A program made the position numbers and the translations under genes. The notes under the pieces were generated by a model that saw nothing but the letters and a program-made list of their open reading frames with translations, searched no databases and was not told the origin of the DNA. DNA of 64,000 nt from Halostagnicola sp. A56 (GTDB lineage Archaea > Halobacteriota > Halobacteria > Halobacteriales > Natrialbaceae): positions 1 through 64,000 of the forward strand of contig NZ_JMIP02000020.1 of assembly GCF_000691505.1 (NCBI RefSeq). The letters run 5' to 3'. Numbering within the stretch: position 1 is the first letter of the stretch; each line of letters opens with the position of its first letter. This document shows, one piece after another, positions 35,469-45,207 of this stretch.

Positions 35469-36407
35469 CTACGCGTAGTCGAGATCCTCCGTGTACCGAT
35501 CGATAACGAGCACCGACGCCGCGCCGACGACGGCGGCGACGACCGCGACGAGCACGCCGAACGGCGACTGACCGACACCGCCGTCGAGACCGGCGGCGAC
35601 CTTCTCGATCGGCAGGCGAAGCGATCCAACCATCAGACTGACTAGGAAGACCAGCGTCAGCGCGCGGTATCGATCCAGCGCGCGCCGCACGATGTGAGCC
35701 ATCGAAAAGAGACCGATCGCCGCGCCGACGACAAAGACGACGACGATGGTTCCGGCGTCGACGACCGGCTCGAGCGGTTCGCCGGTAACGAGCCCGAAAA
35801 CGCTGTCGACGAACGAACTCAACGTGCCGGTCATGTACTCGTACTGCCCGAGCAGGATGAGAAAGAACGACCCCGAGACGCCGGGTAATACCATCGCACA
35901 GATCGCGATCGCACCCGCCACGAACACGAACGGAAGGGCGTGTGAGATGCCCCCCGCGGACACCCCAGTAACGGCGAGCGCGATCAGGATGCCGACCGCC
36001 GCCACGACGAGTCGCCGGGCCGTCCACGTGTCGATATTCCCATAGAGGACGACGGCCGAGGCGGCGATCAGCCCGAAGAAGAACCCGTAGGTCGGAACCG
36101 GATAGGAGGTCACCGCGGTGTGCATCGCCTGCGAGAGGACGACGATCGACGTTGCGATCCCGAGTCCGAGAGAAATGAGGAAGGCCGCGTCCGTCCGCTC
36201 GAACAACTCGCGGAACGCCTGGCGTCCCGCCGACGTGTGCAGACGGACGGCCGGCCCGAACTCGCGCGGGTCAATCGCCGTAATCGCCTGGATCAGGCGA
36301 TCGTAGATGCCGACGATCAGCGCGATGGTCGCCCCCGAGACGCCGGGGACGACGTCCGCTGCACCCATCGAGAGCCCTTTGCAGTAGACGCGGAGAAATT
36401 CACGCAT
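35469..36407 (-). CDS. DUF368 membrane protein
   Basis: 312 residues, about eight to nine helices. Opens MREFLRVYCKGLSMGAADVV with PGVSGATIALIVGIYDRLIQAI, the DUF368 mark, repeated in the middle as VLPGVSGSFFLILLGQYEYM. The internal pseudo-repeat is typical. Relatives in bacteria are undecaprenyl-phosphate carriers (PopT), so recycling of dolichyl phosphate is a reasonable hypothesis, and it lies immediately downstream of aglB on the same strand (103 bases), which uses dolichyl carriers. Confidence 0.88.
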   Translation of the reverse strand: MREFLRVYCKGLSMGAADVVPGVSGATIALIVGIYDRLIQAITAIDPREFGPAVRLHTSAGRQAFRELFERTDAAFLISLGLGIATSIVVLSQAMHTAVTSYPVPTYGFFFGLIAASAVVLYGNIDTWTARRLVVAAVGILIALAVTGVSAGGISHALPFVFVAGAIAICAMVLPGVSGSFFLILLGQYEYMTGTLSSFVDSVFGLVTGEPLEPVVDAGTIVVVFVVGAAIGLFSMAHIVRRALDRYRALTLVFLVSLMVGSLRLPIEKVAAGLDGGVGQSPFGVLVAVVAAVVGAASVLVIDRYTEDLDYA

Positions 36408-36510
36408 CGGTCACAGAGTAGTCTGGGTGTCGGCAAAAGCGTTCTCACTCGTCTTCGAGGTGTCGGACTCGAGAAACGTATTCTAGGGAAAGTTATGCGC
36501 TCGTCGCAGC

Positions 36511-39500
36511 TTACTCGTCTTGGGTGTCAGCCTGCGTGTCGTCTGTCTGGTCGCCGCCGTTCGATCCCGTGGTGTCGCCATCAGTGGCCGTCTCGTCGCC
36601 ACCGTCGTCAGCGGCCGTTTCGTTCCCGTTCGTTCCGTCGTCGCTTGCGTCGTCCGTCTGATCGCCCTCGTCGGTTTCGTCTCCGCCGTCGTCCACGACA
36701 TCGTCGGCTGGTTCACCGACATCACCGTCTTCGACGGCCTCGAGGGTGCCGGCATCGACCGACTCGCCTTCGACGACCGCGGTTTCGGAGACATCGACCT
36801 GTCCGTCGTACTGCTCGACGTAGGACGTGTTACCCTCGTCGGCAGTCACCGTGAGGTTGTACTCGTCGAGCGCGTCGATGCTGCTGTTGGTGTAACCGTC
36901 CTCGACGCCGAGGTCGCCGCTCGTCGAGTACGGCACCGTCAGTTCGTAGCTGCCGTCTTCTTGGATATCGGCTTCCTGTGCGTAACCGAAGACGCGTCCG
37001 TCTGCCGTCTCGAGTTCGAGCGTCGCGGTGATCATCGCGCTGTCGTCCGCGGCGAGTTGCTCGTCCTCGAGGGTGCCGGTGATCGTCGCGCCCTCGACGC
37101 GCTCGAAGGTCTTGAGGCCGGAGCCGACACGCTGGTCGATGATTTGTACGTCGTACGACGATTGGCTCTGGATCTGTCTTAGTTGGGTTTGAAGCGCCGG
37201 GCTAGCTTGCTGATTGACGGCAATTTGTGGCTGTCCGTCATCAACGAGCACCTCGTCGCCGTCCATGATGGCGTAACTGATGAAGCTAGCCGTCCGAATG
37301 TTGTTCTCGTGGACGAGCCGGTAGTGCTCCAGATTATGCGCGTTCTCGAAGTACAAGTTCGAGAGCATCGTCTGGCCGTAGAGGCTTTCCTCTTCGACAT
37401 ACTCTCGGCCCTCGCGTTCGCTGAGGTCTTCGGCAGTGATCGTATCGCCGGATTCGTAATCCGCGGGGAGCGCGTACTCCTGGTAGTCAGGTCCGGTCCA
37501 CTGCGTGATCGCACCGAACTTGCCGCTGGCCATCGACGAGTCGATCATCACGTACCGCATCTCCTCGTCGGTGGCGTTTGCGTCCTCGAGTGCGGTCTCG
37601 AGTTCCTCGTCGGAGACGTCTTCCCAGTTAACATCAGCGTCGCTGCTGATCGTCTCGAGGATCATCTCGCCGCGTTCCTCCGAGTCGGCTGTCAGGTACG
37701 CCGAGGACGACTCGGCGTTCTGCTGGAACGGGTTCGCGTGGGGGATCCGTTCGGCTTGCGTCGTTATCAGGTGGCCGTAGTCCCACCACGACATCACGCC
37801 GTAGGAACCCTCGGGATAGTCGTAATCCTCTCCGTCGGGGTACTCGTACGTATCGTAGTACCCGAGTTCGCTGGCGTTGTCGGCGCCGCCGTAGTTGCCA
37901 GGCTCCGGCGTGTTTTCGGCGAGCCATTCGTTCGATCCCTCCCAGAGTATCGCATCTGCACTCGGGTGTGGTTCGGGACTACCCGCGTCGGGATTGTCCC
38001 CGGTAACCTTCCACGGGCCGGCGGCGGCAAGCGGGATCGACGCGAAGACGAGCAACACGACCATCCCGACGACGATTATCTGGTAGGTCTCGATCTGCTT
38101 GACGCTCTCGAGGCCCTGCTCTATGTCGAGGTTGATTATACGAGCGATATCGGCGATGAACGCCGCGTTGAGCACCGCGACCGGGAGAGCGAGGTAGTAG
38201 GCGAACCGGACCTGCGTCGCCGCCATGCTCGTGAGGAACAGCGCCCAGACGATCAGGAACGTGTGTTCGGCGCGATACTCTCTCCCGAGATACGGCCGAA
38301 GGAGGAGAAGTACGATTCCGACGACCATCGTGTAGAACGCGGCACCGAACTCCTCGAGCACGTGCGCAGAGAGGAAATCCTCCGGGCGCTGGGCTTCGAC
38401 GATCGTCGCGTCGGTGTCGACGCCGCCGAACGGAACGAGGCGGCGAACGAGGTTGTCGGAGATGGTCGCGAAGAGATCGGGTAGAGCGAGCGCGATGCCG
38501 ACGAAGGCGACCAGAATCAATCCGGCGATCGCGGCCGGATAGTAACGGCGCTCGAGATCACGGTTGTCCCACTGGCGTGCCAGCCACGCCATGAACACGC
38601 AGCCGAGCCCGACCAGCAGCGCGGCGACTGGCTGTACGTAGCCGAAACTCGTCGCGCTGGCGCTCCACTCCTCGACGAAAAACGCCATGATGAGGGCGGT
38701 GACGCCCATGCTGACCGCGCCGACGAACGCGATGTGATCGGGAGAAACACCGCGGACGTAGTCCAGACAGAGCTGGACGGTAAAGAAGATGGCGAGAACG
38801 CCGACGAGGACGACGCCCGACGGCCAGACCAGGATGTACAGTGAAACCGCGAGACCGGCGAGGGCGCTGTAGATCGTCGGTGCCTTCAGCGTCGCCCAGT
38901 CCCGGTCGACGAGCAGTTCGTAGATGGGTTTGTCGCGTTCGCCCGCGCGAAGCGCGACCATGACCGCTAGCGCGGCGATAGCCATGAACAGCACTTCGCC
39001 GACGTGATGGTCCAGTTGCCCGACGATGCTTCGCGAGAGGAAACTACCGGGGAACAGGGCGAGGACGACGACGGAGACGAGACCGCCGACGGTGCCGCCG
39101 AGTCGCCGACCCATGTAGAAGACCGGCACAGCGACGAGCGCGGCCATCACCGGAATCGACAGGAGCGCGACGGTAAAGAGCGTCTCCGAAGACGGGTCGC
39201 CGAGGCCGACGATCATCGCCGCCGTGACGATGAGTTGATCGAACAGCGTCCCGAACTGGCCCACGTACGTGCCGGACGGGAATCCGGTATACACTTCGTA
39301 CGGCAACGTATTCGGGAAGTTCTCCGCGGTCCACTCGATCGTTCGCCACTGGTAGTACGAGTCGACGCCACTCAGCATCGGCGAGCCGCCTTCGTACGTG
39401 AAATTATCCCGGGGCCGCGTCCGGACCCAGTACATAAACAGCATCACGACCCCGATAAGCGGGATGTGATACCACCGTTTCAACGTCTCGAGGACGGAGG

Positions 39501-39540
39501 ACTCCGTTCCCTCGGCGACGTGTTCCGTGTCGGTACTCAT
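36511..39540 (-). CDS. aglB: Oligosaccharyltransferase AglB (STT3)
   Basis: 1009 residues. N-terminal half has about 13 membrane helices, the first external loop carrying the acidic motif GVDSYYQWR. The signature WWDYGH is at Trp585-His590 in YGVMSWWDYGHLI, and the C-terminal extracellular domain includes a DK/MI-like EMRYVMIDSSMASGKFG. The tail is low-complexity and Asp/Glu-rich. It moves the assembled glycan from dolichyl phosphate to Asn residues of S-layer and archaellum proteins. The start codon is followed upstream by short inverted arms acttgg/ccaagt (39543-39561). Confidence 0.95.
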   Translation of the reverse strand: MSTDTEHVAEGTESSVLETLKRWYHIPLIGVVMLFMYWVRTRPRDNFTYEGGSPMLSGVDSYYQWRTIEWTAENFPNTLPYEVYTGFPSGTYVGQFGTLFDQLIVTAAMIVGLGDPSSETLFTVALLSIPVMAALVAVPVFYMGRRLGGTVGGLVSVVVLALFPGSFLSRSIVGQLDHHVGEVLFMAIAALAVMVALRAGERDKPIYELLVDRDWATLKAPTIYSALAGLAVSLYILVWPSGVVLVGVLAIFFTVQLCLDYVRGVSPDHIAFVGAVSMGVTALIMAFFVEEWSASATSFGYVQPVAALLVGLGCVFMAWLARQWDNRDLERRYYPAAIAGLILVAFVGIALALPDLFATISDNLVRRLVPFGGVDTDATIVEAQRPEDFLSAHVLEEFGAAFYTMVVGIVLLLLRPYLGREYRAEHTFLIVWALFLTSMAATQVRFAYYLALPVAVLNAAFIADIARIINLDIEQGLESVKQIETYQIIVVGMVVLLVFASIPLAAAGPWKVTGDNPDAGSPEPHPSADAILWEGSNEWLAENTPEPGNYGGADNASELGYYDTYEYPDGEDYDYPEGSYGVMSWWDYGHLITTQAERIPHANPFQQNAESSSAYLTADSEERGEMILETISSDADVNWEDVSDEELETALEDANATDEEMRYVMIDSSMASGKFGAITQWTGPDYQEYALPADYESGDTITAEDLSEREGREYVEEESLYGQTMLSNLYFENAHNLEHYRLVHENNIRTASFISYAIMDGDEVLVDDGQPQIAVNQQASPALQTQLRQIQSQSSYDVQIIDQRVGSGLKTFERVEGATITGTLEDEQLAADDSAMITATLELETADGRVFGYAQEADIQEDGSYELTVPYSTSGDLGVEDGYTNSSIDALDEYNLTVTADEGNTSYVEQYDGQVDVSETAVVEGESVDAGTLEAVEDGDVGEPADDVVDDGGDETDEGDQTDDASDDGTNGNETAADDGGDETATDGDTTGSNGGDQTDDTQADTQDE

Positions 39541-39639
39541 TAACTTGGAACTGTCCCAAGTCGGGAATAAGCTTTGTCATCTACTTGTCGGTCCGCTATC
39601 TCGAGTCGAGACGGAATCATCAGGTAACTCCCACTCGAA

Positions 39640-39855
39640 ATGGGAACTATCCCGCGCTTACCGGTCGGATTCGTCGGCACTCACAGATTGAATAAAATAG
39701 ATTCCCTGATGTTGTACGGAATCGCGATGATAGTATTCGCTCTATTCTCGCATCAACACGATGTTATGTTCCGCGACTGGAGTGAAGCTTTCGGGTGGAT
39801 TGGATTTGCGGTCTGCACAGCGTCGCTTATCGGGAGTTTGATACGTAGGAATTAA
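39640..39855 (+). CDS. Small hydrophobic protein
   Basis: 71 residues with two probable membrane helices (MLYGIAMIVFALFSHQHDVM and FGWIGFAVCTASLIGSLIR). An internal ATG at 39709 would give a 48-residue form starting at the first helix, and is just as plausible. No relatives recognised. It is divergent from aglB by about 100 bases. Confidence 0.45.
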   Translation: MGTIPRLPVGFVGTHRLNKIDSLMLYGIAMIVFALFSHQHDVMFRDWSEAFGWIGFAVCTASLIGSLIRRN

Positions 39856-39943
39856 GCTACATAACTTCTCTCGGCGGAGGATCGACGATCCCGGTCGCAT
39901 CGAAAACGTAGCCTATTCGTCGCCTCGAGCCTGAGACCACTTC

Positions 39944-41431
39944 GTGATCGCGATCGTCGAAAGTCGAGCCGACAGCGCCTCGGAGCACATCTGTCAGCAC
40001 CTCCGCGAGTGCGCCGACTGGACGGAACTGATCGACGACGACCGACCGGACGAAGACGGCGGCGGGACCTACCATCGAACCGATAGCTTCGAACTGCGCT
40101 CGTTCGACGAGCTACACATCGACCTCGAGCGGCCCGCGGAGGCCTTCGACGGCGATCCCGACCTGCTCGTGTTCGCCTCGCGCCACGCCGGCGACACCGG
40201 GGCGCTGCTGACGGGCCACTTCACGGGGAACTTCGGCCCCGCCGAGTTTGGGGGCGACGACCACGCGCTGGCCGAGACAGCGCCGAACGCGCTCGCGCGA
40301 TTGCTCGAGGCGTTCGAAACGCACGCGCCGAAGAACTACGACGTTGGTATGGAGTGTACGCACCACGGACCGACGGACGTCGGCTGTCCCTCGCTGTTCG
40401 CGGAACTGGGCAGCGACGAGCCCCAGTGGAACGACCCCGAGGGCGCTCGCGCTGTCGCTCAAGCGATTCTCGAACTTGGCGCGGTCGAGCGCTCTGCGGC
40501 GGCAGGCGGTACGGCGGCGGGCGATACGTCGGAAGGCGGCACGGCAGGAGACGGCTGTGTCGCGCCCCATCGCGAGCGACAGGTCGTCGGGTTCGGCGGC
40601 AACCACTATGTCCCGCGCTACCAGCGTATCGTCGAGGGGACTCCCTGGGCGGTCGGCCACATCGCCTCGGCGTGGGCGCTTGACGATATGGGCGACCCCG
40701 ACGAGTACCCGGACGTAATCGAGGCCGCCTTCGACACCAGCGGAGCCGATCTGGCCGTCCTCGAGGGAACGTGGCCGGACCTCGAGCGAGTCATCGAAGA
40801 CTTGGGCTACGAGATCGTCAGCGAAACGTGGCTCCGGGAGGTCGGCGACCGGTCGCTCGAACTCGTCCGAGCGGTCGAGTCCGAACTCGGTCCCGTCGAG
40901 TCGGGAATCAGATTCGGCGACAGGCGGGTGTCGCTCGAGGACGGACAGGTGACGCTCGAGGCGGGGAACGCGAATCTCGAGGAGAGCAATGAGGGCGACA
41001 GCGAAGACGACGACGCGAACGGCGAGGCGTTCTCGATCGTTGATCTCCCCGCGGCGTTGCTCGATACCGCCGAAAGCATCGATCCCGAGCGCGTCCGACA
41101 GTGTGTGGAGGCGACCACCGTCGCGTTCGCGACCGAAAACGGCGGGAGCCGAGTCGGCTCGACCGCGGCCGTCCCGTCGGAGGGGGTTCCGTCGACGCTG
41201 ATCGAATCGCTCGCCGAGGTACTCGAGGAGAAGTACGATCGGGTTCGACTCGAGGACGACGCGGTCGTCGCCGAAGAACGCGCGTTCGATCCGGACCTCG
41301 CCGCCGAGGCCGGCGTGCCGGAAGGACCCAAGTTCGGCGCGCTCGCGAACGGCTCGCCGGTGACCGTCGACGGGAAAGCTATCAATCCCGAAGAGGTTCG
41401 TGCTGACCGAACAGATCGGTTCCCGGTGTAA
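39944..41431 (+). CDS. dtdA: D-aminoacyl-tRNA deacylase (DtdA/GEK1-like)
   Basis: 495 residues from a GTG. Archaeal DTD2 signature is present: LLVFASRHAGDTGALLTGHF, then GMECTHHGPTDVGCPSLFAE and VVGFGGNHYVPRYQRIV, providing the metal-binding His and Asp residues. It releases D-amino acids wrongly attached to tRNA. The C-terminal part (about 270-495), with Glu/Ser-rich insertion ESNEGDSEDDDANGE, is the extended region found in haloarchaeal homologues. Adjacent to ftsZ1 but separated by 156 bases. Confidence 0.92.
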   Translation: MIAIVESRADSASEHICQHLRECADWTELIDDDRPDEDGGGTYHRTDSFELRSFDELHIDLERPAEAFDGDPDLLVFASRHAGDTGALLTGHFTGNFGPAEFGGDDHALAETAPNALARLLEAFETHAPKNYDVGMECTHHGPTDVGCPSLFAELGSDEPQWNDPEGARAVAQAILELGAVERSAAAGGTAAGDTSEGGTAGDGCVAPHRERQVVGFGGNHYVPRYQRIVEGTPWAVGHIASAWALDDMGDPDEYPDVIEAAFDTSGADLAVLEGTWPDLERVIEDLGYEIVSETWLREVGDRSLELVRAVESELGPVESGIRFGDRRVSLEDGQVTLEAGNANLEESNEGDSEDDDANGEAFSIVDLPAALLDTAESIDPERVRQCVEATTVAFATENGGSRVGSTAAVPSEGVPSTLIESLAEVLEEKYDRVRLEDDAVVAEERAFDPDLAAEAGVPEGPKFGALANGSPVTVDGKAINPEEVRADRTDRFPV

Positions 41432-41587
41432 CTCGAGCGCGGTGACGGTACGATATGCCTACAGCGTGACTGAGGCGCCGTTTTCTCGATCAGCGATCCG
41501 GTAGGTAACAGTCGATTACCGCGTCAGACAGACGGCTGACGTGTAGGGGAAAGGTAATTATGCTCCATCCTTAAGTCAAGGGCAAGG

Positions 41588-42727
41588 ATGGACTCTATAA
41601 TCGACGATGCTATCGACGAGGCCGAGGGCGGGGAGCCTGATCATCTCCCCGACGAGGCCGAATCTGTCGACGCCAATACTTCGGGGACGATGACCGACGA
41701 CGAACTGCTCGACGTACTCGACGATCTCCAGACTGATATTACGGTCGTCGGCTGTGGCGGCGCTGGCGGCAACACCGTCAATCGGATGGGGGAAGAGGGA
41801 ATCCACGGCGCGAAACTAGTCGCGGCAAACACCGACGTCCAGCACCTCGTCGAGATCGAAGCGGATACGAAGATCCTAATGGGCGAGCAAAAGACCGGCG
41901 GCCGCGGAGCCGGCTCGCTCCCGCAGGTCGGTGAAGAGGCCGCCCTCGAGAGCCAGCAGGACATCTACGACGCGATCGACGGCTCCGACATGGTGTTCGT
42001 CACCGCGGGACTGGGCGGCGGAACCGGGACCGGTTCGGCCCCCGTCGTCGCGAAGGCGGCTCGAGAATCCGGCGCACTGACGATTTCGATCGTCACGACG
42101 CCGTTTACCGCAGAAGGTGAGGTTCGGCGAACGAACGCCGAGGCTGGCCTCGAGCGGCTTCGAGACGTTTCCGATACGGTCATCGTCGTCCCCAACGACC
42201 GCCTGCTCGATTCGGTCGGCAAACTGCCGGTGAAACAGGCGTTCAAGGTCAGCGACGAGGTCCTGATGCGCTCGGTCAAGGGCATCACGGAACTCATCAC
42301 GAAACCGGGTCTCGTCAATCTGGACTTCGCGGACGTTCGCACCGTGATGGAACGGGGCGGCGTCGCGATGATCGGCCTCGGCGAGGCCGACTCCGAAGCC
42401 AAAGCCGAGGACTCGGTCAAGACCGCATTGCGTTCGCCGCTGCTCGACGTCGACATCTCCGGTGCGAGTTCCGCGCTCGTCAACGTCACCGGCGGCAACG
42501 ACATGTCGATCGAGGAAGCCGAAGGCGTCGTCGAGGAGATCTACGATCGGATCGACCCCGACGCGCGCATCATCTGGGGGACCTCGATCGACGAGAGCCT
42601 CGAGGGCAGTATGCGAACCATGATCGTCGTGACCGGTGTCGAATCGCCGCAGATCTACGGCCGGCCCAACGGCGAGGCCGTCCAGCCGGAGGGCGCAGCC
42701 GAAGAAGACATCGACTTCGTCGACTGA
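41588..42727 (+). CDS. ftsZ1: Cell division protein FtsZ1
   Basis: 379 residues. The tubulin signature [10 protein letters not shown] is at about 143-152, and [19 protein letters not shown] opens the GTPase fold. The acidic N-terminal lead [16 protein letters not shown] matches FtsZ1 rather than FtsZ2, whose N-terminus and loop differ. In haloarchaea FtsZ1 shapes the midcell ring together with FtsZ2 and SepF. A TAATTA element 28-33 bases before the ATG is the likely TATA box. The C-terminus ends EEDIDFVD, without a recognisable conserved tail. Confidence 0.94.
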   Translation: MDSIIDDAIDEAEGGEPDHLPDEAESVDANTSGTMTDDELLDVLDDLQTDITVVGCGGAGGNTVNRMGEEGIHGAKLVAANTDVQHLVEIEADTKILMGEQKTGGRGAGSLPQVGEEAALESQQDIYDAIDGSDMVFVTAGLGGGTGTGSAPVVAKAARESGALTISIVTTPFTAEGEVRRTNAEAGLERLRDVSDTVIVVPNDRLLDSVGKLPVKQAFKVSDEVLMRSVKGITELITKPGLVNLDFADVRTVMERGGVAMIGLGEADSEAKAEDSVKTALRSPLLDVDISGASSALVNVTGGNDMSIEEAEGVVEEIYDRIDPDARIIWGTSIDESLEGSMRTMIVVTGVESPQIYGRPNGEAVQPEGAAEEDIDFVD

Positions 42728-42860
42728 TTCACAAAGCAACTTTTGGGTCTGTGGATCGCTTTCTCCAGACCTGTCGTTCGTTCCGACGGAAAAACTGCTG
42801 GCCACGGCGACTGCTGTGAGGACGCCGTGTTCTCGAGAATTCGAAGACAGCGAGTAGCCG

Positions 42861-43064
42861 TTACCCATCGATCTGATCGACTTCGTTCTGCTCGGAGTGC
42901 TCGCTGAGTCGGCGACTGTATTCCGATTTCATCACGTGGCCTGTGAGAAGGATCGGAAACAGTAGCAAGGGCCATGCGACGGGATACAGTAAAATGAGAA
43001 GCGTGAACTGCACGCCAAAGAGCAGTAGCAGGATATCTTTCTGTCGGCCGGAGTCTCTCTCCAT
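42861..43064 (-). CDS. Small membrane protein
   Basis: 67 residues from MERDSGRQKDILLLLFGVQF. One or two hydrophobic helices (ILLLLFGVQFTLLILLYPVA and WPLLLFPILLTGHVM) with a charged C-terminal tail SEYSRRLSEHSEQNEV. A longer form from 43085 adds seven residues. Haloarchaeal small membrane protein of unknown role, convergent with ftsZ1. Confidence 0.5.
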   Translation of the reverse strand: MERDSGRQKDILLLLFGVQFTLLILLYPVAWPLLLFPILLTGHVMKSEYSRRLSEHSEQNEVDQIDG

Positions 43065-43157
43065 CAAGCACCTATTATTCAACAATACTTGTTAATGTTC
43101 GGAAATAATACATGTGTCTCTCGAGCCCACGGCCCGAGGCGCGACGCTTCGAAGCCC

Positions 43158-43163
43158 TTATAC
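43158..43163 (+). promoter_or_regulatory. Likely TATA box of rpl15e with long leader
   Basis: TTATAC lies 139 bases before the rpl15e ATG. Transcription would start near 43188, leaving a leader of about 110 bases, which is unusual for haloarchaea. No closer TATA-like element is evident. Confidence 0.5.
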
Positions 43164-43301
43164 TCGCAAGTTGGATAGTTGCAGACGACTCGCTGGTCCG
43201 CGGGCGACAGCGGGCACCTGTTCGACGCACGTCACAGGTCGGGATGTGGAACGCGGGAGACTCTCTCGAGTTCTGAACCAGGAAACGCCCGCAGGTATAC
43301 A

Positions 43302-43892
43302 ATGGCACGAAGCTTCTACTCCCACATCAAGGAGGCATGGAAGAACCCGGGCGACGGCAAGCTCGGCGAACTGCAGTGGCAGCGCAAGCAGGACTGGCGC
43401 AAGCAGGGCGCGATCGAGCGTATCGATCGCCCGACGCGACTGGACAAGGCGCGCGAACTCGGCTACAAGGCCAAACAGGGGGTCGTCCTCGCGCGCGTCT
43501 CGGTCCGCAAGGGTACCGCCCGAAAGCAGCGACACAAGGCCGGCCGACGAACGAAACGACAGGGCGTCAACCGGATCGGTCGCCGCAAGAACATCCAGCG
43601 GATGGGCGAAGAGCGCGTCTCCCGAAAGTACCCCAACCTGCGGGTGCTCAACAGCTACTGGGTCGGGGAAGACGGCAGCCAGAAGTGGTTCGAAGTGATC
43701 CTCGTCGATCCGAACCACCCGGCGATCGAGAACGACGACGACCTCAGTTGGATCTGCGACGACGATCACACGAACCGCGCGTTCCGCGGTCTCACTAACG
43801 CGGGCTCGTCGAACCGCGGTCTCAACACCCGCGGCAAGGGCGCGGAGAAGGTCCGCCCGTCGAACAACGGCGGTCGCGGCGGCGCGAAGTAA
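43302..43892 (+). CDS. rpl15e: 50S ribosomal protein L15e
   Basis: 196 residues. Starts MARSFYSHIKEAWKNPGDGK and has the L15e core GYKAKQGVVLARVSVRKGTA and RRTKRQGVNRIGRRKNIQRM. The C-terminal Gly/Arg-rich tail (NTRGKGAEKVRPSNNGGRGG) is archaeal/eukaryotic-type. Monocistronic here, with a leader of about 110 bases. Confidence 0.97.
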   Translation: MARSFYSHIKEAWKNPGDGKLGELQWQRKQDWRKQGAIERIDRPTRLDKARELGYKAKQGVVLARVSVRKGTARKQRHKAGRRTKRQGVNRIGRRKNIQRMGEERVSRKYPNLRVLNSYWVGEDGSQKWFEVILVDPNHPAIENDDDLSWICDDDHTNRAFRGLTNAGSSNRGLNTRGKGAEKVRPSNNGGRGGAK

Positions 43893-44121
43893 TCGCGGCG
43901 GGCGTTCTTCGAGATTTCTCGTTGCAGACGACTCTTTCCGGCAGACGAGCCTCCCTGTAGATGACTCCTTCCTGTCGATGCCACCCTCGAGTCGTGACGC
44001 CGATTTCGAGTGCGCCGTTGGCCTCGAGTCGCGACTTATTTCGATCCTCCGACACGAACGAGCGACGCGACGTACGGCGTCGTTTCGAATCTACCCACCG
44101 GGCGAGAATTCAGGCTGACAC

Positions 44122-44127
44122 TTATTT
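44122..44127 (+). promoter_or_regulatory. TATA box of the UspA gene
   Basis: TTATTT is 26 bases upstream of ATG 44151, implying a leaderless transcript. Confidence 0.6.
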
Positions 44128-44150
44128 CGGTCCCGCGCGTCCTCTCGCGT

Positions 44151-44585
44151 ATGTCCAAACGGATCGTCGTCCCGATTGACGACTCGGATCGTTCGGTCGA
44201 CGCACTCGAGTTCGCAGTCGAGGAGTTTCCCGACGCCGAGATCACGGCGCTGCACGTCCTCGATCCCGGTGATTTCTACTCGGCAACCGGCGTCGACGGC
44301 GGCGCGATGGCCAACTACGAACAGATCTACGAGCGCCACGAGGCCCAAGCCGACCGGATTCTCGAGGACGCGGTCGACCTCGCCGCCGACCGCGGCGTCG
44401 AGATCGAGACGGATCGCGTCATCGGCGGCATCTCGCGGTCGATCGTCGACTACGTCGAAGAACACGACGCCGATCAGATCGTCGTCGGAAGCCACGGCCG
44501 GACCGGTGCGAGTCGGATCCTGCTGGGAAGCGTCGCCGAAACCGTCGCGCGGCGCTCGCCGGTTCCCGTGACTATCGTCAGATAA
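44151..44585 (+). CDS. Universal stress protein (UspA)
   Basis: 144 residues from MSKRIVVPIDDSDRSVDALE. The ATP-binding loop GSHGRTGASRILLGSVAETV with SPVPVTIVR at the end marks the nucleotide-binding subclass. Haloarchaea have many such proteins; this one is likely cytosolic and dimeric. Convergent with the methylaspartate mutase gene downstream. Confidence 0.9.
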   Translation: MSKRIVVPIDDSDRSVDALEFAVEEFPDAEITALHVLDPGDFYSATGVDGGAMANYEQIYERHEAQADRILEDAVDLAADRGVEIETDRVIGGISRSIVDYVEEHDADQIVVGSHGRTGASRILLGSVAETVARRSPVPVTIVR

Positions 44586-44651
44586 ACACAGAGACGCGTC
44601 GAGACACCGTTCTCGACGCGAACGAGGATAACAGCGGATTCTGCAGCGACT

Positions 44652-45104
44652 CTACACCGAAACGGTTCGGCTTCGTTCGTGTTCGGATTCGGGCGGTCGA
44701 ATATCGAGATCGGCTCGCAGCGCTTCGATCGCCTCTTCCGGGTCGGTTTCGGAGTTGAAGACGCGATCGAATCCCATCGCGCGGAACTTCTCTCGAGTCT
44801 CCTCGAAATCGGTCTGGCCGACGGAAAGATTGCCACCGATATAGGTCGTCACGTCCTCGAGATTCGCCTCGGTGACCAGTTCGTGAAAGCCCTGACAGTC
44901 CTGCTCGGCGTGTCCGTACAGCGACGAGACGAGTACAGCTTCGGCGTCGTGATCCGTTGCCGCGTCGACGAACTCCTGTTGGGAGCTCTGGACGCCGAGG
45001 TTGACGACGTCGAATCCGGCAGCGTTCAGCGCCTGCTCGAGGATCGTGATGCCGACGACGTGGGCGTCGGAGCCGATCACGCCGAGGATAACTGTCTTCG
45101 TCAT
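44652..45104 (-). CDS. mamA: Methylaspartate mutase, S (B12-binding) subunit
   Basis: 150 residues from MTKTVILGVIGSDAHVVGIT. The cobalamin-binding motif DxHxxG is SDAHVVG (Asp13, His15, Gly18) with the downstream VSSLYGHAEQDCQGFHELVT and IGGNLSVGQTDFEE. Together with an E subunit (not in the window) it converts glutamate to 3-methylaspartate. In haloarchaea this opens the methylaspartate cycle of acetate assimilation. The large subunit and methylaspartate ammonia-lyase, usually adjacent, are not near here. mamA and glmS are alternative names. Confidence 0.88.
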   Translation of the reverse strand: MTKTVILGVIGSDAHVVGITILEQALNAAGFDVVNLGVQSSQQEFVDAATDHDAEAVLVSSLYGHAEQDCQGFHELVTEANLEDVTTYIGGNLSVGQTDFEETREKFRAMGFDRVFNSETDPEEAIEALRADLDIRPPESEHERSRTVSV

Positions 45105-45207
45105 TGTCGTACCTCGACAGTCTTCGGGGAACCACATAAACCTAATGATTCATCATGTTATTTCTCCCCAGGCGGGGACTGCGAGAGCGATAGCCGACCG
45201 ATGAACC

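Noticed and set aside
37183..38484. 433-codon plus-strand frame opposite aglB
   Set aside because: Antisense shadow of the membrane region of aglB.
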